A stretch of 46,278 nucleotides of DNA from JAMLIN01 sp041676645 (GTDB taxonomy: Bacteria; Pseudomonadota; Gammaproteobacteria; Burkholderiales; Burkholderiaceae_E), in NCBI GenBank assembly GCA_041676645.1, contig JBAYRO010000019.1:1-46278 (forward strand), in the 5' to 3' direction. The translations under genes and the position numbers were made by a program. Every line of letters starts with the position of its first letter. Within the stretch, counting starts at the first letter, position 1. Shown piece by piece: positions 1 to 9,700 of this stretch. The notes beneath the pieces are model-generated. The model ran no database searches. It was not told the DNA's origin and saw nothing but the letters and a program-made list of their open reading frames with translations.

Positions 1-1143
1 ACGATGCTGCTGGCCGATTTCGGTGCCGACGTGATCAAGATCGAGCCGCCCGGCAAGGGCGAGAGTTTCCGCTACTACCCACCGGTCGACCCCGAGTTCC
101 CGGGGCAGGGTGCGCCGTTCATCGCGGTGAACCGGAACAAGCGCAGCGTCGCGCTCGATGTCCGCACGCCCGAAGGCCTGCGCGCGGCGCGCGAACTGAT
201 CGCAAAGGCCGACGTACTGGTCGAGAATTTCTCCACCGGCGTGATGGAACGTTTCGGCCTGGGCTACGAGGAGTGCGCGAAGATCAACCCACGGCTGGTC
301 TACTGCTCGGTGTGCGCGTTCGCGCGCTCGGGGCCGCATGCCCACCGACCCGGCTTCGATCCCATCGCACAGGCCGAGTCGGGGCTGGTTTCGATCAATG
401 GCGACCCCCGGCTTCCGCCCGTGCGCATCGGGCCTCCGGTCGTGGATGTGTCGACCGGGATGATGGCGTGCAACGCCATCCTGATGGCGCTGCACGCCCG
501 TGGCCGCACGGGCACGGGCCAGCGCGTGGAAGTTGCGCTCTTCGACACCGCGATGATGCTCAGCGGCTTCCTGCCGCTGCAGTACCTCACCACCGGCAAC
601 GAGCCCCGGCGCGCCGGCAACAGCAGCGACAACGTCTGCCCGATCGGCATGTTCTCCGCCTCCGACCAGCCCTTCTTCCTGATGGCCGGCAACGACCCGA
701 TGTTCGTGCGCCTGTTCGAGGACGTGCTCGGCATGCCCGAGATTGCACACGACCCGGCGCTCGCGCATATCGACGGGCGGCTCGCGCAGCGCGAGCGCAT
801 CTACGGAGCGCTCGACGAGGCGTTCGCGAAACAACCCTGGTCGCACTGGCAGCCGAAGATGGACGAGGCGGGGGTTCCCTGTGGCGCGGTGCGCACGCTG
901 GCGCAGGCGCTGGCTTGCGACGAAGCCCGCTCACGGGGGCTGGTCAGCCGAATCCCGCATCCATCGGGCGGCTGGGTTCCCCATGTGGGTTCGTCGCTGC
1001 GCCTCGACGGGACGCCGGCGGTGACGCCGGTAGCGGCGCCGACGATCGGCCAGCACACACGCGAAGTCCTGCGCGATGTCCTCGACTACGACGAAGCGCA
1101 GCTTGCCCGCGCCGGCTGCGGGGAGCCTGGCGCGTCGTCCTGA
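1..1143 (+). CDS. CaiB/BaiF family (type III) CoA-transferase, 5' end outside window
   Basis: Moves coenzyme A between carboxylic acids through enzyme-bound anhydride and thioester intermediates; acts in the cytoplasm. The reading frame is open from base 1. The first residues (LLADFGADVIKIEPPGKGE) are the usual segment about 20-25 residues into this family, so only a short N-terminus is missing. The Asp in PPVVDVSTGMMA, followed by GRTGTGQRVEVALFDTA, matches the catalytic Asp region of formyl-CoA transferase and CaiB. About 380 residues are visible, near the usual 390-400. It converges with an enoyl-CoA hydratase gene 13 bp away, which suits acyl-CoA catabolism. The substrate cannot be told from the sequence. 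Confidence 0.9.
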   Translation, partial: TMLLADFGADVIKIEPPGKGESFRYYPPVDPEFPGQGAPFIAVNRNKRSVALDVRTPEGLRAARELIAKADVLVENFSTGVMERFGLGYEECAKINPRLVYCSVCAFARSGPHAHRPGFDPIAQAESGLVSINGDPRLPPVRIGPPVVDVSTGMMACNAILMALHARGRTGTGQRVEVALFDTAMMLSGFLPLQYLTTGNEPRRAGNSSDNVCPIGMFSASDQPFFLMAGNDPMFVRLFEDVLGMPEIAHDPALAHIDGRLAQRERIYGALDEAFAKQPWSHWQPKMDEAGVPCGAVRTLAQALACDEARSRGLVSRIPHPSGGWVPHVGSSLRLDGTPAVTPVAAPTIGQHTREVLRDVLDYDEAQLARAGCGEPGASS

Positions 1144-1156
1144 TCTTCGACGCCCC

Positions 1157-1984
1157 TCAACGCCCGCCGAACACCGGCGCCCGCTTCTCGACGAAAGCCC
1201 GTACCGCCTCGGCATGATCGGCCGTGCCCGCCGACTCGACCAGGCGCTCGGCCTCCCGCTCGAGCGCCACATCGAATTCGACCACCAGGGCATCGTCGAG
1301 GTTGTCCTTCATCAGGCGCAGCGCCTGCGCCGGCCCGTTGGCAAGCCGGCGCGCGAACGCGAAGCCCTCGGCCTGCAGCTCGGCATCGGGCACCACCCGG
1401 TTGACCAGGCCGATCGTCTCGGCCCGGTGCGCATCGACGCGGTCGCCGGTGAACATCAGCTCACGGGCACGGCCGGTACCGACCAGGCGCGTCAGCAGCG
1501 ACGCGATGCCGTAGTCGCCCGACAGCCCGATACGGACGTAGCCCGTCGCGAGGAAGGCGGACTCGGCCGCGACGCGCACATCGCAGGCCAGCGCGATCGA
1601 CAGCCCCGCCCCGACCGCCGGCCCGGGCAGCGCGGCGATGGTCGGCTTGCGCATCGCCACCAGGGCTCCGGTGAGCAGGCGCTGGCGCTCGCGCAGGTCG
1701 GCGATCCGCTCGGGCGGACTCATTTGCTTCTTCGAGCTGCGATCGCCCATGCCCTTGACGTCGCCACCGGCGCAGAAGCTCGTGCCGGCACCGGTGAGCA
1801 GCACCGCACCGACCTCGTCGTCATCGGCGCAGCGGCGGATCATCGTGCGCAAGGCCGGGCTCAACCGGTCCGACAAGGCATTGCGCGCCTCGGGACGGTT
1901 CAGGGTGATCACCGCGACGCGCTCGCGCAGCTCGCAGAGCAGTTCGTCGGTACCGGTGTCGATGCGTCGGGCCTGGTCGTTCAT
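1157..1984 (-). CDS. Enoyl-CoA hydratase/isomerase (crotonase) family protein
   Basis: A 275-residue crotonase-fold enzyme acting on acyl-CoA thioesters. The start is the ATG at 1984 (MNDQARRIDTG). The frame stays open far upstream, but that part is low-complexity shadow of the divergent MFS gene. Oxyanion-hole motifs are present: SFCAGGDVKGM and the GPAVGAGLSIALACD stretch. In the active-site region, where classical hydratases have a Glu, this protein reads IGLSGDYGIASLL. That Asp resembles the isomerase-type members (PaaG style), so isomerisation or another crotonase reaction is as likely as simple hydration. It faces the CoA-transferase and is divergent from an MFS transporter; the three may serve one carboxylate degradation route, which is inference. 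Confidence 0.88.
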   Translation of the reverse strand: MNDQARRIDTGTDELLCELRERVAVITLNRPEARNALSDRLSPALRTMIRRCADDDEVGAVLLTGAGTSFCAGGDVKGMGDRSSKKQMSPPERIADLRERQRLLTGALVAMRKPTIAALPGPAVGAGLSIALACDVRVAAESAFLATGYVRIGLSGDYGIASLLTRLVGTGRARELMFTGDRVDAHRAETIGLVNRVVPDAELQAEGFAFARRLANGPAQALRLMKDNLDDALVVEFDVALEREAERLVESAGTADHAEAVRAFVEKRAPVFGGR

Positions 1985-2101
1985 GTCATGCTCGCAGGAT
2001 GGTTTCGGCGTCCACACTTTAACGCGGGCGCACCGTTCACCGCCGCGTTCACCCCAGGCGCACCGGCAAGCACGGATCGCCGTAACGGGTGAGAATCCAT
2101 C

Positions 2102-3313
2102 ATGCCCGAGAGCCGCAGCGATTCCGCTCGACCCAACACCATCGTCCTCTTGCTGGCCGCCTCGCTCACCGCGATGGTGGCGATCGTGTTCGCGCGGCTG
2201 GCGTACGGCCTGATCCTGCCGTCGATGCGCGCCGAGCTGGGGCTCTCCTACCGTGCGGCCGGCAACCTGGGCACGATCACCGCGCTGGGATACTTCCTCT
2301 TCATCCTGCCGGGCGGCGTGGCGGCCACGCGCTGGGGCTCGCGCAACACGGTCATCGGCGGCCTGTTGCTGGTGACCCTCGGCTTCATCGGGCTCGCCAT
2401 CGCCGATTCCTACATCCCGATCGTGGTGCTCATGTTCGTCCTCGGAGTGGGCACCGCCTACGCCTTCGCGCCAATGCTGTCGCTGCTGGTGACCTGGTAT
2501 CCCGATCGCCGCGGCCTGATGATCGGCTGCATGACCGCGGGCATCGGCGCGGGGCTGTTCCTGGTCGGCCTGCTGGTGCCGTGGCTGATCGGAATCTTCG
2601 GCGCCCTCGGCTGGCGGGTGAGCTGGGGCGTCTTCGGCGGCGTCGCCGCCGTGGCGGTCCTGCTGGTGCTGCTCGGCGTGAAGAATCCGCCCGTGGCCGG
2701 TGACGCGGGACGGCAGACCCTGTTGCGGGCCGAGAAGTGGCGCATCTACCGCAATCCCCGCGTACTCACGATCGCCTCGGTATACGGCATCATCGGCGTG
2801 AGCTATATCGCGCAGGCGATCTTCATGGTGAGCTTCGCCGAAGCCTCCGGCATCTCCAGCACCACCGCCGGCTGGCTGGTGTCGATGTCGGGCCTGCTGT
2901 CGGTGATCTGCGGCCCGCTGTGGGGCTCGCTGTCGGATACCTGGGGGCGCGGCAACACCCTGGTCCTGACGATGTCGATGGTGACCATCGGCATGGCCTT
3001 GCCGATGCTCTCGCAGGCGCTGCCGGCATTCATCCTGCATTTCCTGCTCTTCGGCATCGCCATCAACGGGTCGTTCACGATGGTCCAGGCCGCCAGCACC
3101 GACCAGGTTGCACCGCGCTACATTCCCATCGCCTTCAGCTATGCCACGCTCTTCTTCGCCGGCGGCCAGTTCATCGGCCCGGCGATCGCCGGCTGGCTCA
3201 TCGAGGCCGGCGGCTTCCGGGCGGCGCTCGCCTTCACCTGCATTGCCCTGATGGCGGGGATCTACCTGAGCCAGCGGATCCGGGGATTCCCGAAGGAACT
3301 CGCCGTGGCCTGA
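2102..3313 (+). CDS. MFS transporter (YbfB/YjiJ or CynX-like)
   Basis: A 403-residue inner-membrane permease with about 12 hydrophobic segments in two halves, split by a basic cytoplasmic loop (about residues 205-220, around RAEKWRIYRN). The first helix includes FARLAYGLILPSMRAELGLS, and GGVAATRWGSR matches the conserved loop 2-3 motif. A second copy of the fold has GPLWGSLSDTWGRGNT, the equivalent motif in the C-half. It starts 117 bp from the divergent enoyl-CoA hydratase, so the two share an upstream region. The neighbouring CoA-transferase and hydratase suggest uptake of an organic acid; the substrate is not readable. Confidence 0.85.
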   Translation: MPESRSDSARPNTIVLLLAASLTAMVAIVFARLAYGLILPSMRAELGLSYRAAGNLGTITALGYFLFILPGGVAATRWGSRNTVIGGLLLVTLGFIGLAIADSYIPIVVLMFVLGVGTAYAFAPMLSLLVTWYPDRRGLMIGCMTAGIGAGLFLVGLLVPWLIGIFGALGWRVSWGVFGGVAAVAVLLVLLGVKNPPVAGDAGRQTLLRAEKWRIYRNPRVLTIASVYGIIGVSYIAQAIFMVSFAEASGISSTTAGWLVSMSGLLSVICGPLWGSLSDTWGRGNTLVLTMSMVTIGMALPMLSQALPAFILHFLLFGIAINGSFTMVQAASTDQVAPRYIPIAFSYATLFFAGGQFIGPAIAGWLIEAGGFRAALAFTCIALMAGIYLSQRIRGFPKELAVA

Positions 3314-3317
3314 GCGC

Positions 3318-3468
3318 TCACGCGAGCAGCATCCGCCACGCCCAGTACACCGCGATCACCATTTGCACGGGAAGGCCGATGCCCGACAGCACGAACGCGG
3401 CAGTCTGCTCCCGGGCCGCACGAGGCAGTCCCCGCCTTGCCCGCCGCCCCGATGATGCCGATCTTCAT
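3318..3468 (-). pseudogene. Decayed remnant: N-terminus of an NAD(P)-binding protein joined to the tail of a membrane protein
   Basis: Reading the minus strand from an ATG at 3468, the first 13 codons spell MKIGIIGAAGKAG, a classic start of an NAD(P)-binding Rossmann protein (YwnB-like). The rest of that frame has no recognisable character. In the next frame the same stretch ends AAFVLSGIGLPVQMVIAVYW and a few more residues, then TGA at 3318-3320, which reads like a C-terminal transmembrane helix. This looks like a deletion joining the front of one gene to the back of another. A chance match cannot be excluded because the stretch is short. Confidence 0.4.
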
Positions 3469-3548
3469 GACGACCTCCGCTCAGGAGCCCATCAATATCC
3501 TCCGATCACCGGGAGCGGGCAAGGCGTCCGCACGAGCCTGCCGCGTGC

Positions 3549-5498
3549 TCAGTAGCTCAGGTTCAACTGCATCACCGCCGTGGTGCCGCTGACCTCGTTG
3601 CCCACCAGCAGCAACGGCTTGCCGTTGGGGGAATCCTTGGCCGGGATGAACACCAGGCCTTCCGGCCCGAGGTCGCCCACGGTAGCCAGCACCGTCGACG
3701 GGTCCGGCGTGGTCCAGTCCTCGCGGGTGTTCAGGTAGTCGACGCGAACCGGTGCGGTCGGGTCGGTGATGTCGTAGACGAGCACGCCGCCCATGCGCTC
3801 GAGGCCGATGAAGGCGAAGGTCTTGTCGCCGATCGTGCCCAGGGCGATGCCTTCGGGTTCGGGGCCCTTGGCGTCGCTGCGGCTGTCCATCGCATCGCCT
3901 TCGTCATGCCCGGAGTTGAAGAAATCCTTGCAGGGGATGTCTCGGCCAGACCCGAGCCCGCAGTCATCGCTCGCGAGAAAGGTCTCGAACTCGGCGCCCG
4001 AATCCCAGACCAGGGCGCCGGCATCGTCGAAGATGCTGAAGGAGCGGGCGCCGTAGGCGTAGAGCTTGTCGTACATCAGGCGATCGCCAGCCGGGTCCTC
4101 GACACCGCTGGCGTTGAACATCACCGGATTGCCGGCGGCATCCTTCCGGTAGCCCATGGTCCAGCTGATGTTGAGCCGCCCAAGCTGGTCGTCGTCGCGG
4201 CAGGCCCCGGGATTGCCCGCCACAGCGCCGCAGTAGTCGAAGACCTCGGGGTTCAGCAGGCCACCGGCCCCCAGGGCCTTGAGCTGCGGCGGCAGGTCAT
4301 CACCATCGCGGCCACTCCAGCCGTTGGCGTTGACCAGGTGCTTGACGCGGAACTCCTCGACGAAGCCCTTGCTGGCGTCGCCGGCCCAGTAGAGGGGCTC
4401 GTCCTCGCCCCAGGCGCGGGCATCGCCCTCGTTGGCGGTGATCAGGTAGGTCCTGCCGCCCACGGAGTACGAAGCCATGCTGTCGGGCAGGTACATCCCC
4501 ATGACGCCGGGCCAGGCCTGCAGTTTGATGACGCCGTCGTCGTCGGAGGTATCCAACTCGTTGCCCGGCTGCCCATGGTCCTTGTAGCCCAGCGGCAGGA
4601 TGCCGGTCACGGTGGCGCTGGTCACGTCGATGCGCGCGAGCGCGTTGTTCTCCTGCAGGGTCGCCCAGGCGGTACGGCTGTCGGCCGAGACGGCGATGTA
4701 CTCGGGCTCGAAGTCCTGCGCGGCGTCCGCGTCCGGGCCGTAGATGCGCACACCCTGCGCGCGCAAGGCAGCTTCCTGGCCGACGTATGCACCGAAACCA
4801 GCCGTCCTCACGACCAGTGCCGTCGGGTCACGGACATCGATCACGCTGATGCTGCCCTCGGGATCGACCTGGTAGTCGTCGCTGGGTTCGCCTTCGTTGG
4901 CCACGAGCACCGTCTGGCCATCGGGCGTGAAGGTGATCATGTCGGGCTGCGAGCCGATGGTCACCGAGCCGAGCAGGGTGAGGTCGCCGGCACGATACAG
5001 CGCCATGCGGCCCGGATCGGTCTTCACCGGCGCCTGGATCGCCACCGCGACCAGTCCATCGAAAACCGCCACACTGTTGATCTCGGCGCCCGCGAGGACA
5101 TCGGCGGCATCGATGCTGCCGATGCGCACCGGCACAGTCGGGTCGGCCAGGTCGAGCACATCGACCGCACCGGCCTGCGCGTTGACGACGAAGGCGCGCT
5201 TGCTCGCGGCGTCGAAGGCGGGAATCTCCGCGGCCGATTCGTCGAACAGGCCGGTGGCGTAGCCGCCGATCTTCTCGAGGCTCAGCCCGACCGGCGTCGC
5301 TTCCCCTTCGGGAGGCGGAGTCTGTTCCGGCGGCGTCGTTTCCTCGGGCGGCGTCGTTTCCCCGGGCGGCTGGGTCTCCTCGACCGGCGGGGCGGCAACC
5401 GGGTCGTCGCTGTCGCTGCCGCAGGCGGCGAGCGCTGCGCACATCGCGAGGATGGCGCCGAACAGGCGGGTCGTACGGAACGCTGGCTGGCTTGGCAT
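3549..5498 (-). CDS. Choice-of-anchor I family secreted lipoprotein
   Basis: A 649-residue exported protein. A signal peptide ends in a lipobox (LAAC, Cys26), followed by a Pro/Glu/Thr-rich linker with repeated PPEETTPPE-like units (about residues 35-65), so it is probably a surface or periplasmic lipoprotein on a flexible stalk. The remainder is a beta-propeller-like domain with recurring blade segments such as DPTVPVRIGSIDAADV and DPTAPVRVDYLN. Family landmarks include GPEPEGIALGTIG, DLGPEGLVFIPAKDSPNGKP and LLVGNEVSGTT near the C-terminus. These proteins are often annotated as alkaline-phosphatase or esterase-like, but no catalytic assignment is possible here. It stands alone, divergent from trpS. 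Confidence 0.82.
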   Translation of the reverse strand: MPSQPAFRTTRLFGAILAMCAALAACGSDSDDPVAAPPVEETQPPGETTPPEETTPPEQTPPPEGEATPVGLSLEKIGGYATGLFDESAAEIPAFDAASKRAFVVNAQAGAVDVLDLADPTVPVRIGSIDAADVLAGAEINSVAVFDGLVAVAIQAPVKTDPGRMALYRAGDLTLLGSVTIGSQPDMITFTPDGQTVLVANEGEPSDDYQVDPEGSISVIDVRDPTALVVRTAGFGAYVGQEAALRAQGVRIYGPDADAAQDFEPEYIAVSADSRTAWATLQENNALARIDVTSATVTGILPLGYKDHGQPGNELDTSDDDGVIKLQAWPGVMGMYLPDSMASYSVGGRTYLITANEGDARAWGEDEPLYWAGDASKGFVEEFRVKHLVNANGWSGRDGDDLPPQLKALGAGGLLNPEVFDYCGAVAGNPGACRDDDQLGRLNISWTMGYRKDAAGNPVMFNASGVEDPAGDRLMYDKLYAYGARSFSIFDDAGALVWDSGAEFETFLASDDCGLGSGRDIPCKDFFNSGHDEGDAMDSRSDAKGPEPEGIALGTIGDKTFAFIGLERMGGVLVYDITDPTAPVRVDYLNTREDWTTPDPSTVLATVGDLGPEGLVFIPAKDSPNGKPLLLVGNEVSGTTAVMQLNLSY

Positions 5499-5685
5499 CG
5501 GGCTCGGGCCTCTTCTTGGTTGTGGGAAGCCCCGCTTTTATCGATCGCTCGTGACGGCGACATGACCCGGTCGTGACACTGCCGTCATCGTGGTCGGCGC
5601 ATCCCGGCCAGCGCTGGACCGGTCCCTGGCCGCCGCTGGTATAGCATCGACGCTCTCGCCCTACTGCAACCCCCGCCGCCCATCC

Positions 5686-6696
5686 ATGAAACAACGCGTC
5701 CTCACCGGCATCACCACCACCGGCACCCCCCACCTGGGCAACTACGTCGGCGCGATTCGTCCGGCCGTGGCCGCCAGCCGCCGCGACGATGTCGAATCCT
5801 TCTACTTCCTCGCCGACCTGCACGCCCTGGTCAAGTGCGACGAGCCCGCGCGGGTACAGCGCTCGCGCCTGCTGATCGCGGCCAGCTGGCTCGCCGCCGG
5901 GCTCGATCCGAACATCGTCACCCTGTACCGGCAGTCGGACGTACCCGAGACCACCGAGCTCGCCTGGATCCTCGGCTGCGTCACGGCCAAGGGCCTGATG
6001 AACCGGGCCCACGCCTACAAGGCGGCCGTCGACCGCAACAACGCCGTCGGCGAGGACGTCGACGCCGGCATCAGCATGGGCCTGTTCGGCTATCCGGTGC
6101 TGATGACGGCGGACATCCTGCTGTTCAATGCCCACCTCGTGCCGGTGGGCCGCGACCAGCTCCAGCACCTCGAGATGGCACGCGACATCGCGGCGCGCTT
6201 CAACCGCGTATTCGGCAGCGGCGACGGCCCCTTCGTGCTGCCCCAGGGGCAGACCGACGAGGACGCCGACACCCTGCCGGGGCTCGACGGCCGCAAGATG
6301 TCCAAGAGCTACGACAACGTGATCGCGCTGTTCGAAGGCGGACCCTCGCAGCTGCGCAAGTCGATCCGGCGCATCGTCACCGATTCGCGCGTACCGGGCG
6401 AACCGAAGGATGCCGAGGGCTCGCAGCTGTACGCCATCTACCGGGCCTTCGCTGACGAAGCCCAGACAAGCGCATTCCGGCGCGCGCTCGAAGAGGGGCT
6501 CGCCTGGGGCAAGGCCAAGGAGCAGCTCTTCGAGCTGGTCGAAGCCGAGCTCGCCCCCATGCGCGAGCGCTACGATGAGCTGATCGCCAATCCGGGCGAG
6601 GTCGAGGAGATCCTGCGCGAGGGCGCGGCCCGGGCGCGGGATGTGGCGGCGCCGCTGATGCGGGAGGTGCGGCGCGGGGTGGGGCTGGGGACGTAG
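5686..6696 (+). CDS. trpS: Tryptophan-tRNA ligase
   Basis: Charges tRNA-Trp with tryptophan in the cytoplasm. The 336-residue length is normal for this class Ic synthetase. The HIGH-like motif is TGTPHLGNYVG (about residues 12-22) and the KMSKS loop is GRKMSKSYDN (about 202-211). The start was chosen at the ATG giving MKQRVLTGITTTGTPHLG, the standard short N-terminus; the frame is open further upstream but with no family similarity. It is flanked by the divergent lipoprotein gene and the convergent helicase fusion, so it is monocistronic. Confidence 0.96.
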   Translation: MKQRVLTGITTTGTPHLGNYVGAIRPAVAASRRDDVESFYFLADLHALVKCDEPARVQRSRLLIAASWLAAGLDPNIVTLYRQSDVPETTELAWILGCVTAKGLMNRAHAYKAAVDRNNAVGEDVDAGISMGLFGYPVLMTADILLFNAHLVPVGRDQLQHLEMARDIAARFNRVFGSGDGPFVLPQGQTDEDADTLPGLDGRKMSKSYDNVIALFEGGPSQLRKSIRRIVTDSRVPGEPKDAEGSQLYAIYRAFADEAQTSAFRRALEEGLAWGKAKEQLFELVEAELAPMRERYDELIANPGEVEEILREGAARARDVAAPLMREVRRGVGLGT

Positions 6697-6765
6697 GGCC
6701 TCCCGTGAGAAATATCCACGTCGTGAAGCGTTTCCGTGCATACCGCAGACACGTCTACCGGCGAG

Positions 6766-9700
6766 TCAGGATTCCGTCGGCAAGCCGGACGATGACGATC
6801 CATCCGATTGGAACCGAGCCTCCACCGCCTCTGCAAGCACCACCTCCCAACGATCCACTCGTACCGACGCCTGGTACTGCGGCGGAGTCTGCTCTCGTGC
6901 CCGCACCATCACGCCGGTAACCTTCGCCGGGTATTCTCCGTTGCGAAGACCGGCACTCTTGGAAAGGCGGCCCACCGTGCGGCCGTCAAGCGTCATGAGC
7001 GTGCCGTCCACGATCCGCAGAGGGTCCCCGGTCTCCACCGCCGCGAGATGGGCGTGCACCGGATGATTCTGCGAACGACGGCCAGCGAAGCCCAGATCGA
7101 CATCGGACGGGCCCAATGCCCGATAGCGCGTCTGCAGCTCCGGCAGACGGCTCGGAAGCCGCGACGGCCGGACCGCCATGACTGCATCCACGTCATGCAG
7201 GTCGCCCAGCAGATCTTCCGTCGACCGCCCGCCGCGAAGTATCGTCAATGTTTCCCGCGCTCGCGTCATCGCGACATAGAGCAGCCGGCGCTCATCGTCG
7301 CCGCTTCCCCAGTCGCCGCAATCCATCACGATCACATGGCGGAACTCGAGACCCTTGGCACGATGTGCGCTCATCAGCCGCAATGCATCGGCGGAGCCAT
7401 CACGGCGCGCAGCACCCGTGCTCTCATAAAGCCATTCGACGATCTCGCCCAGCGGCAGCCTCATCTTCGGGTAGGCAAGCATCAGATCGACCACCGCCGC
7501 AGACAGATCCTGCCACGCGGGATTGTCAGGCTGCGAACCCAAGCGCGCGTTCAGCCATCTGCCGAGCGCGGCGACCCGCAGAAGTGGTCGGCGACGGCCG
7601 AGCACCGCATCGAGGACGCGGCGACCTTCGCGCGTGCGCATCACAGAGATGTCGGTGGCGGCATCTCGGGCCATCACGCAGCGAATACCTTCCATCTCGC
7701 ACAACGCGCGCAGCGGCTCGAGCGATCCGTGTGTGCGGGCGAGCACTACTATGTCCCCAAGCCCTGTCCTCGGGTCGAGGTGACGGATCCGGTGGATCTC
7801 CTCGGCCACGAGCTGCGCCTGCCTGTTCGCGTCGGCCGGCGCATCGATAAGGCGCACCCGTCCACCTTGCTCTGCGTCGAATACACTCCAGGGCCCCCCT
7901 GGCGACTCTTCCACGCGCAGCGCATCGATCCGGATCGGGTGATCGACTTTCATCCGTTCGCGAACCGGCTGGATGATGTGATTCGCCGCTGTCACGATAT
8001 GCTGAGTCGAGCGGTAGTTCTCGACGAGCCAAGCCAGGTCGGCATCGTAGTCCACGCGAAAGTGGCGGATGAAATCCACGCTCGCACCATTGAACGCATA
8101 GATGTTCTGGTCATCATCTCCGACAGCCATCAGACTAAGGCGCCCATCGGCGTCGGGCAGGCGCCGGCCCGCTAGCGCGCTGACCAACCGATACTGCGCG
8201 GCATTGATGTCCTGATACTCGTCGACAAAGATGTACTCGTAACCTGCGAGCAGCCGATCGCGCGCTTCGTCTGCATCGCCGAAGGCATCGCCCCGCCCTT
8301 CGAGCAGGTCGACGGCATCTGCAAGCAGACGGTCGAAATCGATCGAGTCCTCGCGCAAGTCCGCGCTGGCAAGGCTGGTCCCGGTAAGCCGCAATGCGAG
8401 AGCATGATGCGTCATCACCGTCACACCGAACGCATCGGCACCAGCCAGGTCGAACAGCCGCCGGCGCAACTCGGCTGCCGCACTGCGGTTGAACGCGAGC
8501 GCAATGATCCGCGTAGGCGCCACCCGGCGCACGCGCAACAGGTACGCGATTCGATGGACAAGCACGCGCGTCTTGCCCGAGCCGGGGCCGGCCAGTACCA
8601 AATGATTGCCGTGGCCTGGCTTCGTCACCAACTGCTGCTGCACTGCGTTGCGCAAATCCCCCACGATGCGCCGATACGAATCAGCGGTCGTCGCGAGATC
8701 GAGCAGCTCGGTCCGCCCGGCGAACCATTCCTTCACGAAGCGCCTGCGGGGCCAAGTAAAGTACGCCGCACTCAGGGCGATCGCCGAAGCCATCTTCTGC
8801 GCCCCGAGCTTCGCGTACTCGTGCATAACGTGCGTCTGCAGCGTGCGCTCACGATAGTGCTCTTGCAGAGGTGCAAAGTCCTCCTTCAGAAAGCGTCGCT
8901 TCGGATCGGTATCGCTGATCTCCAGCGTCATAGCCGCACGAAATACCGCGCGACCCTTGTCAAGCTGGATCACATCGTTCTCGTGCAGATAGAGCAACGC
9001 ATGCTCCAGCGCCACAGCCGGGTCTCTCAGGCCAGCGCGTAGCGCAAGATCGGCATCGATCGCATCGAGCAGCTCCTGCGCCTTGCACTCCACCACGAGA
9101 TTCGCCTGCCTGGCACCCTGCGGCAGCTTTGCGAGCAGGGCCGCAAGCACGACACGGGCCGCTTCCTGGCGCTTACCGCAAATCTCTCGTATTTCGCGCC
9201 AGCCTCGATGCAGCTGCATACGCAAGCTGTCGTCACCGACACGGCGCACCTGGATCGATGCTTGGCGGCGGGTGCCCGAACCGAACGGCTCGGCCAGTGA
9301 GCGCAGGCACTTGTTCAACCGCGCCGGGTTCACATCCTGGTGACCGGCCGGCAGCTCCAGACGAGCGCGCAACTCCGAACACATGGCACGGATACCGAGA
9401 AGCTGAGGCGTATCGTCGATAGAAGCATCGGGCGCCAGCTCGGACATCAGCTCGAGCAGCGCCCGCTCGAACCTCACGAGACGCTCGAACGCCAGATCGG
9501 AAGCCCCCTGAACACCCTTGCTCACCAAAGCAGTGAGTCCCAGATCGTTGGCTACGATACCGAGTCGTTCCAGTCCACACAGGATGCGAAAACAGTCGCG
9601 ATGGTCGATGCCCGCCTCCAGCCGCAGATCATCGGTGCTCAAGCCCTCAGGCGTAACACTGCGGTACAACGCTCCTGCCACTGCCTCGTAGCGTTCCCGC

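Noticed and set aside
1985..3040. Upstream extension of the enoyl-CoA hydratase frame
   Set aside because: It is antisense to the MFS gene and has low-complexity His/Gln/Arg composition; the ATG at 1984 gives the normal crotonase start.
3906..5576. A 556-codon plus-strand open frame opposite the choice-of-anchor I lipoprotein
   Set aside because: Composition is Gly/His/Arg/Val shadow type, with no start context, while the opposite strand has a signal peptide and family motifs.
5600..5685. TATAGC near 5640 as a trpS -10 element
   Set aside because: No acceptable -35 at the right distance; too weak to list.
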